A stretch of 64,000 bases of DNA from an uncultured Bacteroidales bacterium (GTDB lineage Bacteria > Bacteroidota > Bacteroidia > Bacteroidales > Bacteroidaceae), in the NCBI GenBank assembly GCA_902801325.1, contig CADCHQ010000001.1, positions 1-64,000 of the forward strand, written 5' to 3'. The notes beneath the pieces are model-generated. The model saw only the letters and a list, made by a program, of their open reading frames with translations. It did not search any database and had not been told where the DNA came from. Positions 24,905 through 35,200 of this stretch are shown in pieces (position 1 is the first letter of the stretch; each line of letters begins with the position of its first letter). Both the position numbers and the translations under genes were made by a program.

Positions 24905-26071
24905 ATGAAAGAAATTGACACAGCCAGTGTGGTAATTAAGCCGGTTGCCACTGCCAAAGAAATGAAACAGTTCGTTCGTTTCAATTGGGAATTATACAAG
25001 GATTGCCCCTATGCAGTGCCCGACTTTTTGGAAGACACGCTGGACACCTTCAACCCGAAGAAAAATCCTGCTTTGAAGTTTTGCGACGTACAATGCTTTC
25101 TGGCTTGGCGCGAAGGGAAGATAGTGGGCCGCGTGGCAGCTATCATCAATCATCGTGCCAACGAGCACTGGAAAGAGCGTCATGTGCGCTTTGGATGGAT
25201 AGACTTTATCGATGACCTTAGTGTAAGCAAAGCCCTGCTCGACACCGTAGAACAATGGGGACGCGAACGAGGAATGGATACCATTGTTGGTCCTCTTGGC
25301 TTCACGGATATGGATCTTGAAGGAATGCTCACAGACGGCTATGACCAACTCTCAACCATGAACTCCATTTACAACTATCCCTACTATCCCGAACACATGC
25401 GCCAGTTGGGTTATGAGAAGGAAGTAGGTTGGGTAGAACGTAAGGTATTGGTGCCCAAGGGTGACCACGAAGCCAGTTCACAAAAGTATTTCAAGGTGGC
25501 AGAGATGGTGAAGAAGCGTTATGGATTCCGTCTGCGTAAGTTCAAGAGTAAGAAAGAGATACGCGAAGGAGGCTATATCCCGAAGGTGTTGAACGTAGTA
25601 AACAAGGCCTACGCAAACCTTTACGGCTATTGTGAGCTAGACCCCGAACAAATGGAAACCTACGCCAAACAATACTTGCAGTATCTCGACAAACGCTATC
25701 TCAGCGTTGTGGAGACTGCCGAAGGTGAGGTTATCGGCATGGGCATATGCATCACCAGTCTCAGTCGTGCCATCCAAAAGGCAAAAGCAAAACTATTCCC
25801 CTTCGGTTGGTGGCACATGGCAAAGGCCTTGTGGTTCAATCGTCATCCTCAGGTGCTCGACATGCTGCTCGTAGGCGTTCTGCCCGAATATCAGGACAAG
25901 GGTGCCAATGCACTCTTCTTTGCCGACATCATCCCGCAAACCATAAAGGATGGATACGAGTGGGCAGAGACACATCATCAACTGGAAGACAATACTCCCA
26001 GCCAATCGCAGTGGAAGTACCTCGACTGCGTGATACATAAACGCCGTTGTGCATTCAAAAAGTCATTATGA
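24905..26071 (+). CDS. GNAT-like N-acetyltransferase family protein
   Basis: 388 residues, cytosolic. The start at 24905 lies just after the -7 box; an earlier in-frame ATG at 24845 would be upstream of the promoter. Two GNAT-like halves can be seen. The N-terminal half includes [23 protein letters not shown] and [20 protein letters not shown]; the C-terminal half includes [24 protein letters not shown], which matches the acetyl-CoA binding turn. Substrate unknown. Its stop overlaps the parE start as ATGA, so the two are translationally coupled. Confidence 0.75.
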   Translation: MKEIDTASVVIKPVATAKEMKQFVRFNWELYKDCPYAVPDFLEDTLDTFNPKKNPALKFCDVQCFLAWREGKIVGRVAAIINHRANEHWKERHVRFGWIDFIDDLSVSKALLDTVEQWGRERGMDTIVGPLGFTDMDLEGMLTDGYDQLSTMNSIYNYPYYPEHMRQLGYEKEVGWVERKVLVPKGDHEASSQKYFKVAEMVKKRYGFRLRKFKSKKEIREGGYIPKVLNVVNKAYANLYGYCELDPEQMETYAKQYLQYLDKRYLSVVETAEGEVIGMGICITSLSRAIQKAKAKLFPFGWWHMAKALWFNRHPQVLDMLLVGVLPEYQDKGANALFFADIIPQTIKDGYEWAETHHQLEDNTPSQSQWKYLDCVIHKRRCAFKKSL

Positions 26072-28047
26072 TAGAAGAAAATAATATATCACAATTATCC
26101 CCTAACAACTACGACGACGACACCATCAAACACTTGTCTGACATGGAGCACATCCGTCTCAGACCAGGCATGTATATTGGCCGTTTGGGTGACGGAAGCC
26201 ATGCAGAAGATGGAATTTATGTCTTGCTGAAAGAGGTTATTGACAACAGTATCGACGAATTCAATATGGGTGCCGGAAAGCGCATCGAAGTAGACATGGA
26301 GGACAACCTGCGTGTTTCGGTTCGCGACTATGGACGTGGTATTCCTTTAGGAGCTATGGTTGATGCTGTGTCAATGCTGAACACGGGTGGTAAGTACGAT
26401 GATTCGGCCTTCCAAAAAAGTATCGGACTGAATGGTGTGGGACTAAAGGCTGTGAATGCTTTGAGCAATTACTTTGAAGTTCGGTCGGTACGCGATGGAG
26501 AGATGCGTCGCGCCACGTTTGAAAAGGGATTGCTCACTGGAGATGAAACGGGCAAGAGCGAGGAAGAGAATGGTACTTATGTCTTCTTTGAACCCGATGC
26601 TACATTGTTTAAGCATTACCAGTTCCAGGCCGAGTTTATTGAGGTTCTGCTGAGGAACTATACTTACCTGAACACGGGGCTGACCATTATCTTTAACGGA
26701 AGAAGAATCCTTTCGCGAAACGGTCTATCAGACTTGCTTACTGACCGCATGACCAACAATCCGCTCTATGAGATCGTTCATCTCAAAGGCGATGACATAG
26801 AGATTGCCTTCACCCATTGTAACCAAAATGGTGAAGAATACTATTCGTTTGTAAATGGTCAGCACACTACTCTCGGAGGCACGCACCAAGCAGCCTTTAA
26901 GAAATACATTGCCGAGGTCATCAAGGATTACTCGGGCAAGAATTATGACTATTCCGACATCCGAAACGGACTTGTAGGAGCCATCAGTATCAAGATACAA
27001 GACCCGTTGTTCGAGAGCCAGACAAAGGTGAAATTAGGTTCGTTGACCACCATTCCCGAAGGAGGCATCTCAATTGATAAGTTCATTGGCGACTTCGTGA
27101 AGGCACAGGTTGACAACTATCTGCACAAAAACACCGATGTGGCCAATGTCATACTCCAAAAAGTGCAGGAAAGCGAACGAGAGCGTAAAGCAATGGCAGG
27201 TGTGGCCAAATTGGCTCGCGAACGAAGCAAGAAGGCCAACCTCCACAATCGCAAATTGCGCGATTGCCGTGCTCACTTGACAGATACCAAGAAGGATGGT
27301 CAACAGGAGGATACTTGCATTTTCATTACTGAGGGAGATTCGGCCAGCGGAAGCATCACGAAGAGTCGTGACGTAAACACGCAAGCAGTATTCTCACTTC
27401 GTGGTAAGCCCTTGAACTGCTTTGGACTGACCAAGAAGGTGGTGTATGAGAACGAGGAGTTCAACCTGTTACAAGCCGCCCTGAACATTGAAGACGGATT
27501 GGACGGGCTGCGTTATAATAAGGTGATTGTAGCCACCGATGCCGATGTCGATGGAATGCACATCCGGCTGTTGATGATTACCTTCTTCCTGCAGTTCTTC
27601 CCAGAACTCATCAAGAAAGGTCATGTCTATATCCTGCAGACACCACTCTTCCGTGTTCGTGCCCGCAAGTCAAAGTTGGGTAAAACAAAGGTAAAGGAAC
27701 TGCAAGACGCAGCACAAGACCAAGAGGCTAAAGTACGCCGTCAGATATCAGAAAACGCCGATTTCATCACACAATATTGTTATACTGAAGAGGAACGCCT
27801 CCAAGCTATCGAAGACATGGGACCAGACCCAGAAATCACGCGATTCAAAGGTCTGGGTGAGATTAGTCCCGATGAATTTAAAACCTTCATTGGTCCTGAT
27901 ATCCGTCTAGAACAAGTAAGTCTGCACAAGAGCGACCAAGTGGCCGAACTGCTGGAGTATTACATGGGTAAGAACACCATGGACCGTCAGGAGTTCATCA
28001 TCAACAATCTTGTTATTGAGGAAGATTTGGCGGAGGAGGACGAGTAG
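26068..28047 (+). CDS. parE: DNA topoisomerase IV subunit B
   Basis: 659 residues from the coupled ATG at 26068. The GHKL ATPase domain shows [21 protein letters not shown] and [14 protein letters not shown]. The transducer domain follows. The Toprim domain shows [21 protein letters not shown] and [12 protein letters not shown], with the catalytic Glu and metal-binding Asp residues. The C-terminus has [13 protein letters not shown]. With ParC it decatenates daughter chromosomes. The absence of an insert in the Toprim region and the divergence from GyrB favour ParE over GyrB; no parC gene is in the window. Confidence 0.9.
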   Translation: MIEENNISQLSPNNYDDDTIKHLSDMEHIRLRPGMYIGRLGDGSHAEDGIYVLLKEVIDNSIDEFNMGAGKRIEVDMEDNLRVSVRDYGRGIPLGAMVDAVSMLNTGGKYDDSAFQKSIGLNGVGLKAVNALSNYFEVRSVRDGEMRRATFEKGLLTGDETGKSEEENGTYVFFEPDATLFKHYQFQAEFIEVLLRNYTYLNTGLTIIFNGRRILSRNGLSDLLTDRMTNNPLYEIVHLKGDDIEIAFTHCNQNGEEYYSFVNGQHTTLGGTHQAAFKKYIAEVIKDYSGKNYDYSDIRNGLVGAISIKIQDPLFESQTKVKLGSLTTIPEGGISIDKFIGDFVKAQVDNYLHKNTDVANVILQKVQESERERKAMAGVAKLARERSKKANLHNRKLRDCRAHLTDTKKDGQQEDTCIFITEGDSASGSITKSRDVNTQAVFSLRGKPLNCFGLTKKVVYENEEFNLLQAALNIEDGLDGLRYNKVIVATDADVDGMHIRLLMITFFLQFFPELIKKGHVYILQTPLFRVRARKSKLGKTKVKELQDAAQDQEAKVRRQISENADFITQYCYTEEERLQAIEDMGPDPEITRFKGLGEISPDEFKTFIGPDIRLEQVSLHKSDQVAELLEYYMGKNTMDRQEFIINNLVIEEDLAEEDE

Positions 28048-28098
28048 CCCCCTTTCTTAGCCCCCAGAAGAGGGCAAATATACTGACAAAGATAATCT

Positions 28099-28632
28099 AT
28101 GGACATAGAAAAAGACATCATCAGCAATAGTAACCACTCCTCCCACTCGGGGGAGGTTGGGAGAGGAATCGATGGATCTATCGCCCTTTTCCCAGGCTCA
28201 TTCGACCCTTTTACCCGCGGACATGCCGACATCGTCGAACGTGGACTGAAGCTTTTTGACCGCATCACGATCGCCGTGGGACATAACGAGCAAAAGCGAG
28301 GTTGGATTCCCATAGAAGAGCGCGTTCGTGCCCTTCGTGAGTTTTATAAGAACGAGCCCCGTGTCCAAGTAGAAAGCTATGATACGCTAACCGTCGACTT
28401 TGCCCGTAGCATCGATGCCCATTTCATCTTACGCGGTATTCGCTCCATTAACGACTATGAATACGAACTGCAGATAGCCGACATCAACCACGACTTATCA
28501 GGTATCGAGACCGTGGTGCTGTTTGCCCAACCCGGTTTGGCGAATGTCTCGAGCAGCATCATTCGCGAGTTGGCCCATTATGGGCGTGACATTCGGGAAT
28601 GGTTACCCGAGGGCTTGACTTATCACATTTGA
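28099..28632 (+). CDS. coaD: Phosphopantetheine adenylyltransferase with a repeat-encoded N-terminal extension
   Basis: 177 residues against about 150-160 for the family. The enzyme core starts at IALFPGSFDPFTRGHADIV (nucleotidyltransferase motif T/HxGH) and ends with ANVSSSIIRELA. It makes dephospho-CoA from ATP and phosphopantetheine. The first 27 residues are not part of the family and are encoded largely by a GC-rich palindromic repeat at 28134-28166. No alternative ATG, GTG or TTG in frame lies between the repeat and the core, so translation must begin upstream of the repeat at 28099. It follows parE by 51 nt, probably in the same operon. Confidence 0.9.
   Translation: MDIEKDIISNSNHSSHSGEVGRGIDGSIALFPGSFDPFTRGHADIVERGLKLFDRITIAVGHNEQKRGWIPIEERVRALREFYKNEPRVQVESYDTLTVDFARSIDAHFILRGIRSINDYEYELQIADINHDLSGIETVVLFAQPGLANVSSSIIRELAHYGRDIREWLPEGLTYHI
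28134..28166 (+). repeat. GC-rich palindromic repeat inside coaD
   Basis: The 33-nt segment matches 60474-60506 (within rsgA) at 27 of 33 positions, including CTCGGGGGAGG and TGGGAGAGG. It forms a CCTCC/GGAGG hairpin. In coaD it is read as NHSSHSGEVGRG; in rsgA the opposite strand is read as LPSSPEGEGE. Confidence 0.85.
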
Positions 28633-28645
28633 AATTCCATCACGC

Positions 28646-30244
28646 ATGAAACGCTTTTTACAAATACTCATTCTGAGTCTAGTTTTCTCATTCTCTTATC
28701 TCTTCACACCCTCTTCCCTAGCCCAGCAGCAAGTTGATATGAGTCATATCGACAACGCCATGCGTAAGTTGAGTATGGCCACCGTGCTTACCAATCTTTA
28801 TTATGTAGATTCCGTCAGCATCGACCGTCAGGTTGAGGATGCCATCAATGGAATGCTCAGCAAACTCGATCCTCATTCGCAGTACTCCAATGCCAAGGAC
28901 ACAAAGCGCATGAACGAGTCTTTGGAGGGTTCTTTCGAGGGTATTGGTGTACAATTCAACATCTTAGAGGACACGCTCATCGTTATTCAACCCGTTTCGA
29001 AAGGTCCATCGGAGAAGGTGGGAATATTGGCAGGCGACCGTATCGTCTCAGTCAATGATACCGCTATTGCAGGCGTGAAGATGAGTCGTGAGGAAATCAT
29101 GAGTCGCTTGCGTGGACCTAAGGGTACAAAAGTGCGTCTGGGAATCGTTCGTGATGGTGTTCGTGGCATCTCCTATTTTACCGTGACGCGTGACAAGATA
29201 CCCGTCAACACACTCGATGCCGCCTATATGGTCACACCCGAGATCGGACTCATACGTTTCTCTAGTTTCGGACAGACTACCCTCGACGAGGTGATGGGTG
29301 CTCTCAACCGCCTGAAAGAGCAAGGAATGAAGAAACTCATCGTCGACCTGCAGCAGAATGGTGGAGGACTATTGGGTGCTGCAGCAGACATTACGAGTCA
29401 GTTCCTGCCCAAGGGTGACACTATTGTTTACACTCGTGGTCGTAGCGTGCCTCCACAAGTGTTTATAAGTAATGGTGGACAAGGATGGCAGGAAGGAAAA
29501 GTTGCCGTACTCATCGACGAATATTCGGCCTCGGCTGCAGAAATCCTCACTGGTGCCATCCAAGACCATGACCGTGGTATCGTCATAGGTCGACGTTCCT
29601 TTGGAAAGGGCTTGGTACAGCGACCTGTGGAGTTGCCCGATGGTTCCATGATTCGCCTAACCGTTGCACGCTATTACACACCTTCAGGTCGAAGCATCCA
29701 GAAACCTTACACCAAAGGAGACAAGGATAGCTACTCACACGACCTCATCAATCGCTACAACAACGGAGAACTGACCCATGCCGACAGCATTCACTTCCCC
29801 GATTCCCTAAAATACAAGACCTGCAAGCTGGGTCGTACCGTCTACGGCGGTGGTGGCATCATGCCCGACTTCTTCATCCCGCTTGACACCACACGTTATA
29901 CCCGATTCTATCGCGAACTCTCGGCAAAGGGACTGGTCATCAATGCCAACCTGCGACATATGGACAAGAATCGCAAGCGACTAACTAAGCAATGGCCCGA
30001 CTTCACGCAGTTTAAGGCACAATACGAAACGCCCGACGACGTGATAGAACAAATCTTCAAGGAGGGAGAGAAGCAGAAAATCACACCTAAGGACGAAGAA
30101 GAACGCGAGAAGACAATCCCGCAATTGAAGCTTATGCTTAAAGCCCTCACTGCACGTGACCTTTGGGACATGAGTGAGTACTTCTCCATCATATACGAGG
30201 ACGATCCTATGGTGCTGAAGGCGGTGGAACTTTTGGAACATTGA
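28646..30244 (+). CDS. S41-family C-terminal processing protease
   Basis: 532 residues with a signal peptide ending LAQQ. The order is an N-terminal helical domain (LDPHSQYSNAKDTKRMNESLEG), a PDZ domain (about 95-180, PVSKGPSEKVGILAGDRIVSVND), then the tail-specific protease domain. The catalytic Ser is in VLIDEYSASAAEILTGAIQDHD and the Lys in RRSFGKGLVQ. It cleaves C-termini of envelope proteins in the periplasm. It lies between coaD and ybeY with gaps of 13 and 3 nt, in one operon. Confidence 0.9.
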   Translation: MKRFLQILILSLVFSFSYLFTPSSLAQQQVDMSHIDNAMRKLSMATVLTNLYYVDSVSIDRQVEDAINGMLSKLDPHSQYSNAKDTKRMNESLEGSFEGIGVQFNILEDTLIVIQPVSKGPSEKVGILAGDRIVSVNDTAIAGVKMSREEIMSRLRGPKGTKVRLGIVRDGVRGISYFTVTRDKIPVNTLDAAYMVTPEIGLIRFSSFGQTTLDEVMGALNRLKEQGMKKLIVDLQQNGGGLLGAAADITSQFLPKGDTIVYTRGRSVPPQVFISNGGQGWQEGKVAVLIDEYSASAAEILTGAIQDHDRGIVIGRRSFGKGLVQRPVELPDGSMIRLTVARYYTPSGRSIQKPYTKGDKDSYSHDLINRYNNGELTHADSIHFPDSLKYKTCKLGRTVYGGGGIMPDFFIPLDTTRYTRFYRELSAKGLVINANLRHMDKNRKRLTKQWPDFTQFKAQYETPDDVIEQIFKEGEKQKITPKDEEEREKTIPQLKLMLKALTARDLWDMSEYFSIIYEDDPMVLKAVELLEH

Positions 30245-30247
30245 CCA

Positions 30248-30670
30248 TTGAATATTACATTTAATACCGAGGGCACGGTTTCTATGCCCAACATCGACCA
30301 AAGCCTCATCAAACGATGGGTCTGTGAGGTTGTATCCTCCTATGATTATCGCGTGGGTGAGATAAACTATGTCTTCGTCGATGACGAACGGATATTGGAA
30401 GTCAACCGCGAATTCCTTCAACATGATTATTACACCGATATCATAACTTTTGACTACACGCAGGGACGCTTTGTTTCGGGCGACCTCTATATCTCACTCG
30501 ACACCGTCAGCAGCAATGCCCTTCAGTTGGGTGTCCCATACGAACAAGAACTGCATCGCGTCATCATTCACGGTGTACTCCATCTTTGCGGCCTTAACGA
30601 CAAAGGTCCAGGCGAGCGCGAGCTCATGGAGGCAGCAGAAAACAAGGCGTTGGCGATAATTAACAATTAA
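30248..30670 (+). CDS. ybeY: Endoribonuclease YbeY, rRNA maturation
   Basis: 140 residues starting at TTG 30248, three nt after the S41 protease stop. The metal-binding motif reads HRVIIHGVLHLCGLNDKGPGE: the first two His are present, and the position of the usual third His is occupied by Asp-Lys, as is common in Bacteroidota. The N-terminal part includes EINYVFVDDERILEVNREFLQ and DYYTDIITFDY. It processes 16S rRNA 3' ends and takes part in ribosome quality control (family knowledge). Confidence 0.88.
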   Translation: MNITFNTEGTVSMPNIDQSLIKRWVCEVVSSYDYRVGEINYVFVDDERILEVNREFLQHDYYTDIITFDYTQGRFVSGDLYISLDTVSSNALQLGVPYEQELHRVIIHGVLHLCGLNDKGPGERELMEAAENKALAIINN

Positions 30671-30696
30671 GAGAGAAGCTTTAACACTATCAAACC

Positions 30697-32286
30697 ATGA
30701 GATACGACCTACAGAGTTTATCCGTTTTTAATTTTTCCATCTTATTTTTTAATTTAAGCGCGACTGCTCAGTCCCGTCCAAACATCGTCTATATCATGAC
30801 GGACGACCACACGGCACAAATGATGTCGTGCTATGGCAACAGTCCCATTCAGACACCCAACCTCGACCGCATTGCCAACGAGGGCGTGCTCTTTCGCAAT
30901 AGTTTTGTGGCCAACTCCCTTTCAGGTCCAAGTCGTGCTTGCATGATTACGGGTAAACACAGCCACAAGAACGGGTTCACCAACAACGAACACGGCATCT
31001 TCGATGGTTCACAACAAACCATGCCAAAACTGATGCAACTGGCTGGTTACCAAACTGCTCTCATTGGCAAATGGCATCTCGTTTCCACACCCACAGGCTT
31101 CAATCATTACGACATTCTCGAAGGACAGGGCGAATACTATAACCCCACCTTCATTCACGACGACGGCACGCGTTCCATAGAACAAGGCTATTGTACCGAC
31201 GTCATCACGGACAAGGCCATTCAGTGGATGGAACAAAGAGACAAGCAACAACCATTCATCCTCTTCGTCCACCACAAAGCCTGCCACCGCGATTGGTTGC
31301 CCGACCTCAAGGACATTCGTGCATTTGAAGACCAAACCTTCCCACTGCCCGTTAACTTCTGGGATAACTACGAAGGTCGCACTGCTGCAAAACAGCAAGA
31401 GATGGCGATAGGCAGCAGTCACGATATGGACCTCATTTACGATAATAAGATATACCTTCCGGGCGATACTAGCCGGCTTTCTCAACTCTATCTCGACTAC
31501 GTCAATCGTCTCGACGCACAAGGTCGCAAGACCTATTTCCAATTCCACGACTCACTCTCTCGTGCTTTCAAGGCCCATCCCCTCACAGGACGCGAACTTA
31601 CCGAATTCAAGTTCCAACGCTATATGCGTGACTATGCCAAGGTGACGAAGAGCCTCGATGAAAACGTAGGCAGACTGATGAAATATCTCGAAGAAAATGA
31701 CCTGCTCCAGAACACCCTCGTCGTCTATACCAGCGACCAAGGCTTCTACATGGGCGAACATGGGTGGTTCGACAAGCGATTCATGTACGAGGAGAGCCTC
31801 AACACGCCCCTTATTATGCGACTTCCCGAAGGTTATGAACGGCGTGGAAATATCGATGAAATGGTGCAAAACATCGACTATGCACCCACTTTCCTCGAGA
31901 TGGCTGGTGCTGTCATTCCCGAAGACATCCAAGGCCAGTCACTCGTGCCCTTGCTCAAGGACAATCGAACAAAGGTTCGAGACAACGCGAACAAGGGTTG
32001 GCGTGACGCCATATACTATCACTACTACGAATATCCTGCCGAACACATGGTGAAACGCCACTATGGAGTTCGCACTTCACAATACAAACTCATACATTTC
32101 TATCGCGATATCGACCAGTGGGAACTCTATGACCTCAAGGCCGACCCCACTGAGATGCACAACCTCTATGGCGACCCCAAATACCGCAAGATTCAGAAGC
32201 AGATGCACCGCCGTCTGCGTCAACTTCAAAAACAGTATGACGACCCGATAGAGAAGGAACTGAAAACAACTAAACAATCCAATTAA
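30697..32286 (+). CDS. Secreted sulfatase of serine type
   Basis: 529 residues with a signal peptide ending ATAQ. Metal site IVYIMTDDHTAQ, then the activation motif SLSGPSRACMITGKHS: Ser76 in S-x-P-S-R is the residue converted to formylglycine, so this is the serine form that needs an anaerobic radical-SAM maturase. That enzyme is encoded at 43152-44297. The late part has YTSDQGFYMGEHGWFDKRFMYEES. The substrate is probably a sulfated host or algal glycan. The mucin set at 41935-46081 (kinase, maturase, GH20) points to sulfated N-acetylhexosamine (inference). The hydrophobic core of the signal peptide is encoded by TTTTTAATTTTTC-like AT-rich sequence similar to the repeat in leuS. Confidence 0.88.
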   Translation: MRYDLQSLSVFNFSILFFNLSATAQSRPNIVYIMTDDHTAQMMSCYGNSPIQTPNLDRIANEGVLFRNSFVANSLSGPSRACMITGKHSHKNGFTNNEHGIFDGSQQTMPKLMQLAGYQTALIGKWHLVSTPTGFNHYDILEGQGEYYNPTFIHDDGTRSIEQGYCTDVITDKAIQWMEQRDKQQPFILFVHHKACHRDWLPDLKDIRAFEDQTFPLPVNFWDNYEGRTAAKQQEMAIGSSHDMDLIYDNKIYLPGDTSRLSQLYLDYVNRLDAQGRKTYFQFHDSLSRAFKAHPLTGRELTEFKFQRYMRDYAKVTKSLDENVGRLMKYLEENDLLQNTLVVYTSDQGFYMGEHGWFDKRFMYEESLNTPLIMRLPEGYERRGNIDEMVQNIDYAPTFLEMAGAVIPEDIQGQSLVPLLKDNRTKVRDNANKGWRDAIYYHYYEYPAEHMVKRHYGVRTSQYKLIHFYRDIDQWELYDLKADPTEMHNLYGDPKYRKIQKQMHRRLRQLQKQYDDPIEKELKTTKQSN

Positions 32287-32299
32287 TCACTACACACAC

Positions 32300-35200
32300 A
32301 TGAATTTTTTTAGAAGATATGCGCTATTGTGCATGATGATGATGGTTTCTGCTGTAGCACTAGCCATACCTGCAAAACCAGGCTTAACCCGAAAGATTCA
32401 ACTCTCTGACGGGACTTCCATCACTGCCCGACTGACGGGAGACGAACACGCCCACTATTGGTTGGGAGACGATGGCAAAGCCTATACCCTGACAGATGAC
32501 AAGGCACAACAAATTGATGTTGAAGCCGTGAAGACTCGTGCTTTGGCACGTCGCAGTCAAGCCAATGCTCGACGTGCTAAACGCCTTGCACCTCAGAAGG
32601 TTGGCGAAATAGGAAACTACATAGGACAGAAGAAAGGTATCATCATTCTAGTGAACTTCAGTAATGTTTCCTTCAAAAGCGAAAACAACAATGCGCTCTA
32701 TCAACGCATCGCCAATGAAAAGAATTTCTCTTACGGTAACTTCAAGGGCTCGATGTACGACTACTTCTATGCCCAGAGCGATGGACAGTTCGAACTGACC
32801 TTCGACGTAGTAGGTCCGGTTACGGTATCGAATACGCAATCTTATTATGGTTCCAATGATAGTCAGGGCAGTGACAAACATCCCGCCACGATGGTCATCG
32901 AAGCCTTGAAAAAAGCCGATTCAGAGGTAAACTTTGCCGACTATGACTGGGACGGCGATGGTGAGGTGGATCAAGTCTATGTCGTCTATGCAGGAAAGGG
33001 TGAGGCCGACGGAGGTGCATCCACAACCATCTGGCCCCACGAGTGGCAACTATCCAGTGCTGCTTCCTACGGCGATGGCTCGGGTGTCCAAACCTTGGAC
33101 GGAGTGAAGATTGACACCTACGCCTGCGGCGGGGAGTTGGACGGACAGACTGGCTCCATTGCCGGCATCGGCACCATGTGTCACGAGTTCAGCCACTGCC
33201 TTGGCTACCCCGACTTCTACGACACCGACTACTCCGGCGGTCAGGGTATGTTCGAGTGGGACCTCATGGACTCTGGCTCCTACAACGACGATGGCTACCG
33301 ACCTGCAGGTTACACCTCCTATGAGCGTTGGGTGGCAGGATGGCGCACACCCGTTGAACTGACTTCCACCACTCAGGTCAACAATATGCCAGCTTTGACC
33401 GAAAACAATGCTACGAGTTACATTATATATAATAATGGTAACCGCAACGAATACTTCCTTTTGGAGAACCGTCAGAAGACGGGTTGGGATGCAAGCATTC
33501 CTGGTGCTGGTCTTCTCATCCTGCACGTCGATTACAGTGCCAGCGCATGGAGCAGTAACACTCCCAATGACACCCCCAGCCACCAGCGCATGACATGGGT
33601 TGCTGCCGATAATCAGTACCAATATACTACCTATCAGGGCACAAAGTATTACACAACAGAAGGCGCAGCCAACGACCCCTTCCCCTATGGTTCGGTGAAT
33701 GCCTTCAACAAATCGACCACGCCCGCTGCCCAACTCTACAACAAGAACACGGATGGCACCTACTATCTCGACTCTTCCGTAGAGGAAATCACGCAGGACT
33801 CGAATGGCACCATCTCCTTCAAGTTTGTGGGCGTGAGCAACGTGGCCACCCCCGTCTTTTCGCCCAGTGGCGGTCGCTATGCTGAGGCCCAGACCGTCAC
33901 CATCACCTGCGCGACTGCCGGCGCCACCATCCATTACACACTCGACGGCTCGGCTCCCACCACCGCCAGCGCGGTCTATACTTCCCCCCTCACCATCAGC
34001 GAGACCACAACCGTCAAGGCTATAGCCGTCAGCGATGGTGAAGATAGTGCGACAGCCACGGCTAAGTACACGATTGGCGATGCGCTTATTTATGAAAGTT
34101 TAAGTGGATATAATTCTGAAGAAGATTCAACTTCTGAACTAGGAACAAACAGTGAAAGTCTTGACTTTGACGGATGGACATCCTTTACGAAGGTTTTCGC
34201 AGGTAGTGTATCGAATGCCTATGCAGAAGGCGGATGTTTTAAACTAGGTTCTAGTAAGGGTACGGGAAGCATGACCGCAAGCAACCTCTCTTTAAGTGGC
34301 AATGCAACCTTGACTTTTTATTTGAAGAAATATAGCTCGGACACAGGTAAACTGAATGTCACTGTTACAGGAGCAACAGCCGATGTAACTTCTTTCACTC
34401 CTTCTAGTGAGTGGACGCTTTGCACCGTGAACCTTACAAACGCTAACGGAGCTGTGACTATCACATTGGCTACTTCCAGCAAACGAGCTTATGTGGACGA
34501 AATCGAAATTACGACTCAACAAGGCATTACACCTACTATTCCCGATCCCCTCATTGTGGCCAACGAAGCTTTGAACTTCATCGCTCAGGTTGGAGCATCA
34601 CAGACGTTGGAACTCGAAGTGCTGAGCGAAGGGCTTACGGAGGACATCGCGCTTACGCTTTCCGATGCCAACAATGTCTTCTCACTCGGTGCTGCCACCA
34701 TCTCTCGCACCGCATCGGAAGAAGGAACCACCGTCAGCGTAACCTTTGCGCCCACTCAGGTAGGCACATTCACGGCCACCGTCACCCTCACCAGTGCAGG
34801 CGCCGACCCCGTTACCGTCAGTCTCTCGGGTACAGCCACCGAGGCTACTACGCCCGTTGAACCCATTGAGGGTGAGCCTTTGCTTTATGAAAGTTTGAGT
34901 GGTTATAATTCATCTAGCGATAGTTCAACAGCACTAGAAACGAATAGTAATAACCTCGACTATAGCGAATGGACTGCGTTTACTAAAGTATTTGCCGGAG
35001 GTACATCAAATGCCTATACCAAAGGTGGATGCTTGAAGTTAGGAACCAGCAGCGCTAAAGGAAGTATGACTGCAAGCAACCTCTCTTTGAACGGTAATGC
35101 AACCTTGACTTTTTACCTAAAGAAATATGGTACGGACACAGGCAATCTAAATGTCACTGTTACAGGAGCAACAGCCGATGTAACTTCCTTCACTCCTTCC

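Noticed and set aside
26068-28047. gyrB instead of parE
   Set aside because: Length and C-terminal ending, and lack of the long GyrB-type C-terminal region in this phylum, favour ParE; a tree would settle it.
33050-33934. A 294-codon open frame on the minus strand inside the M6 protease gene
   Set aside because: It lies fully within a well-supported gene, and its product is low-complexity Val/Gly-rich.
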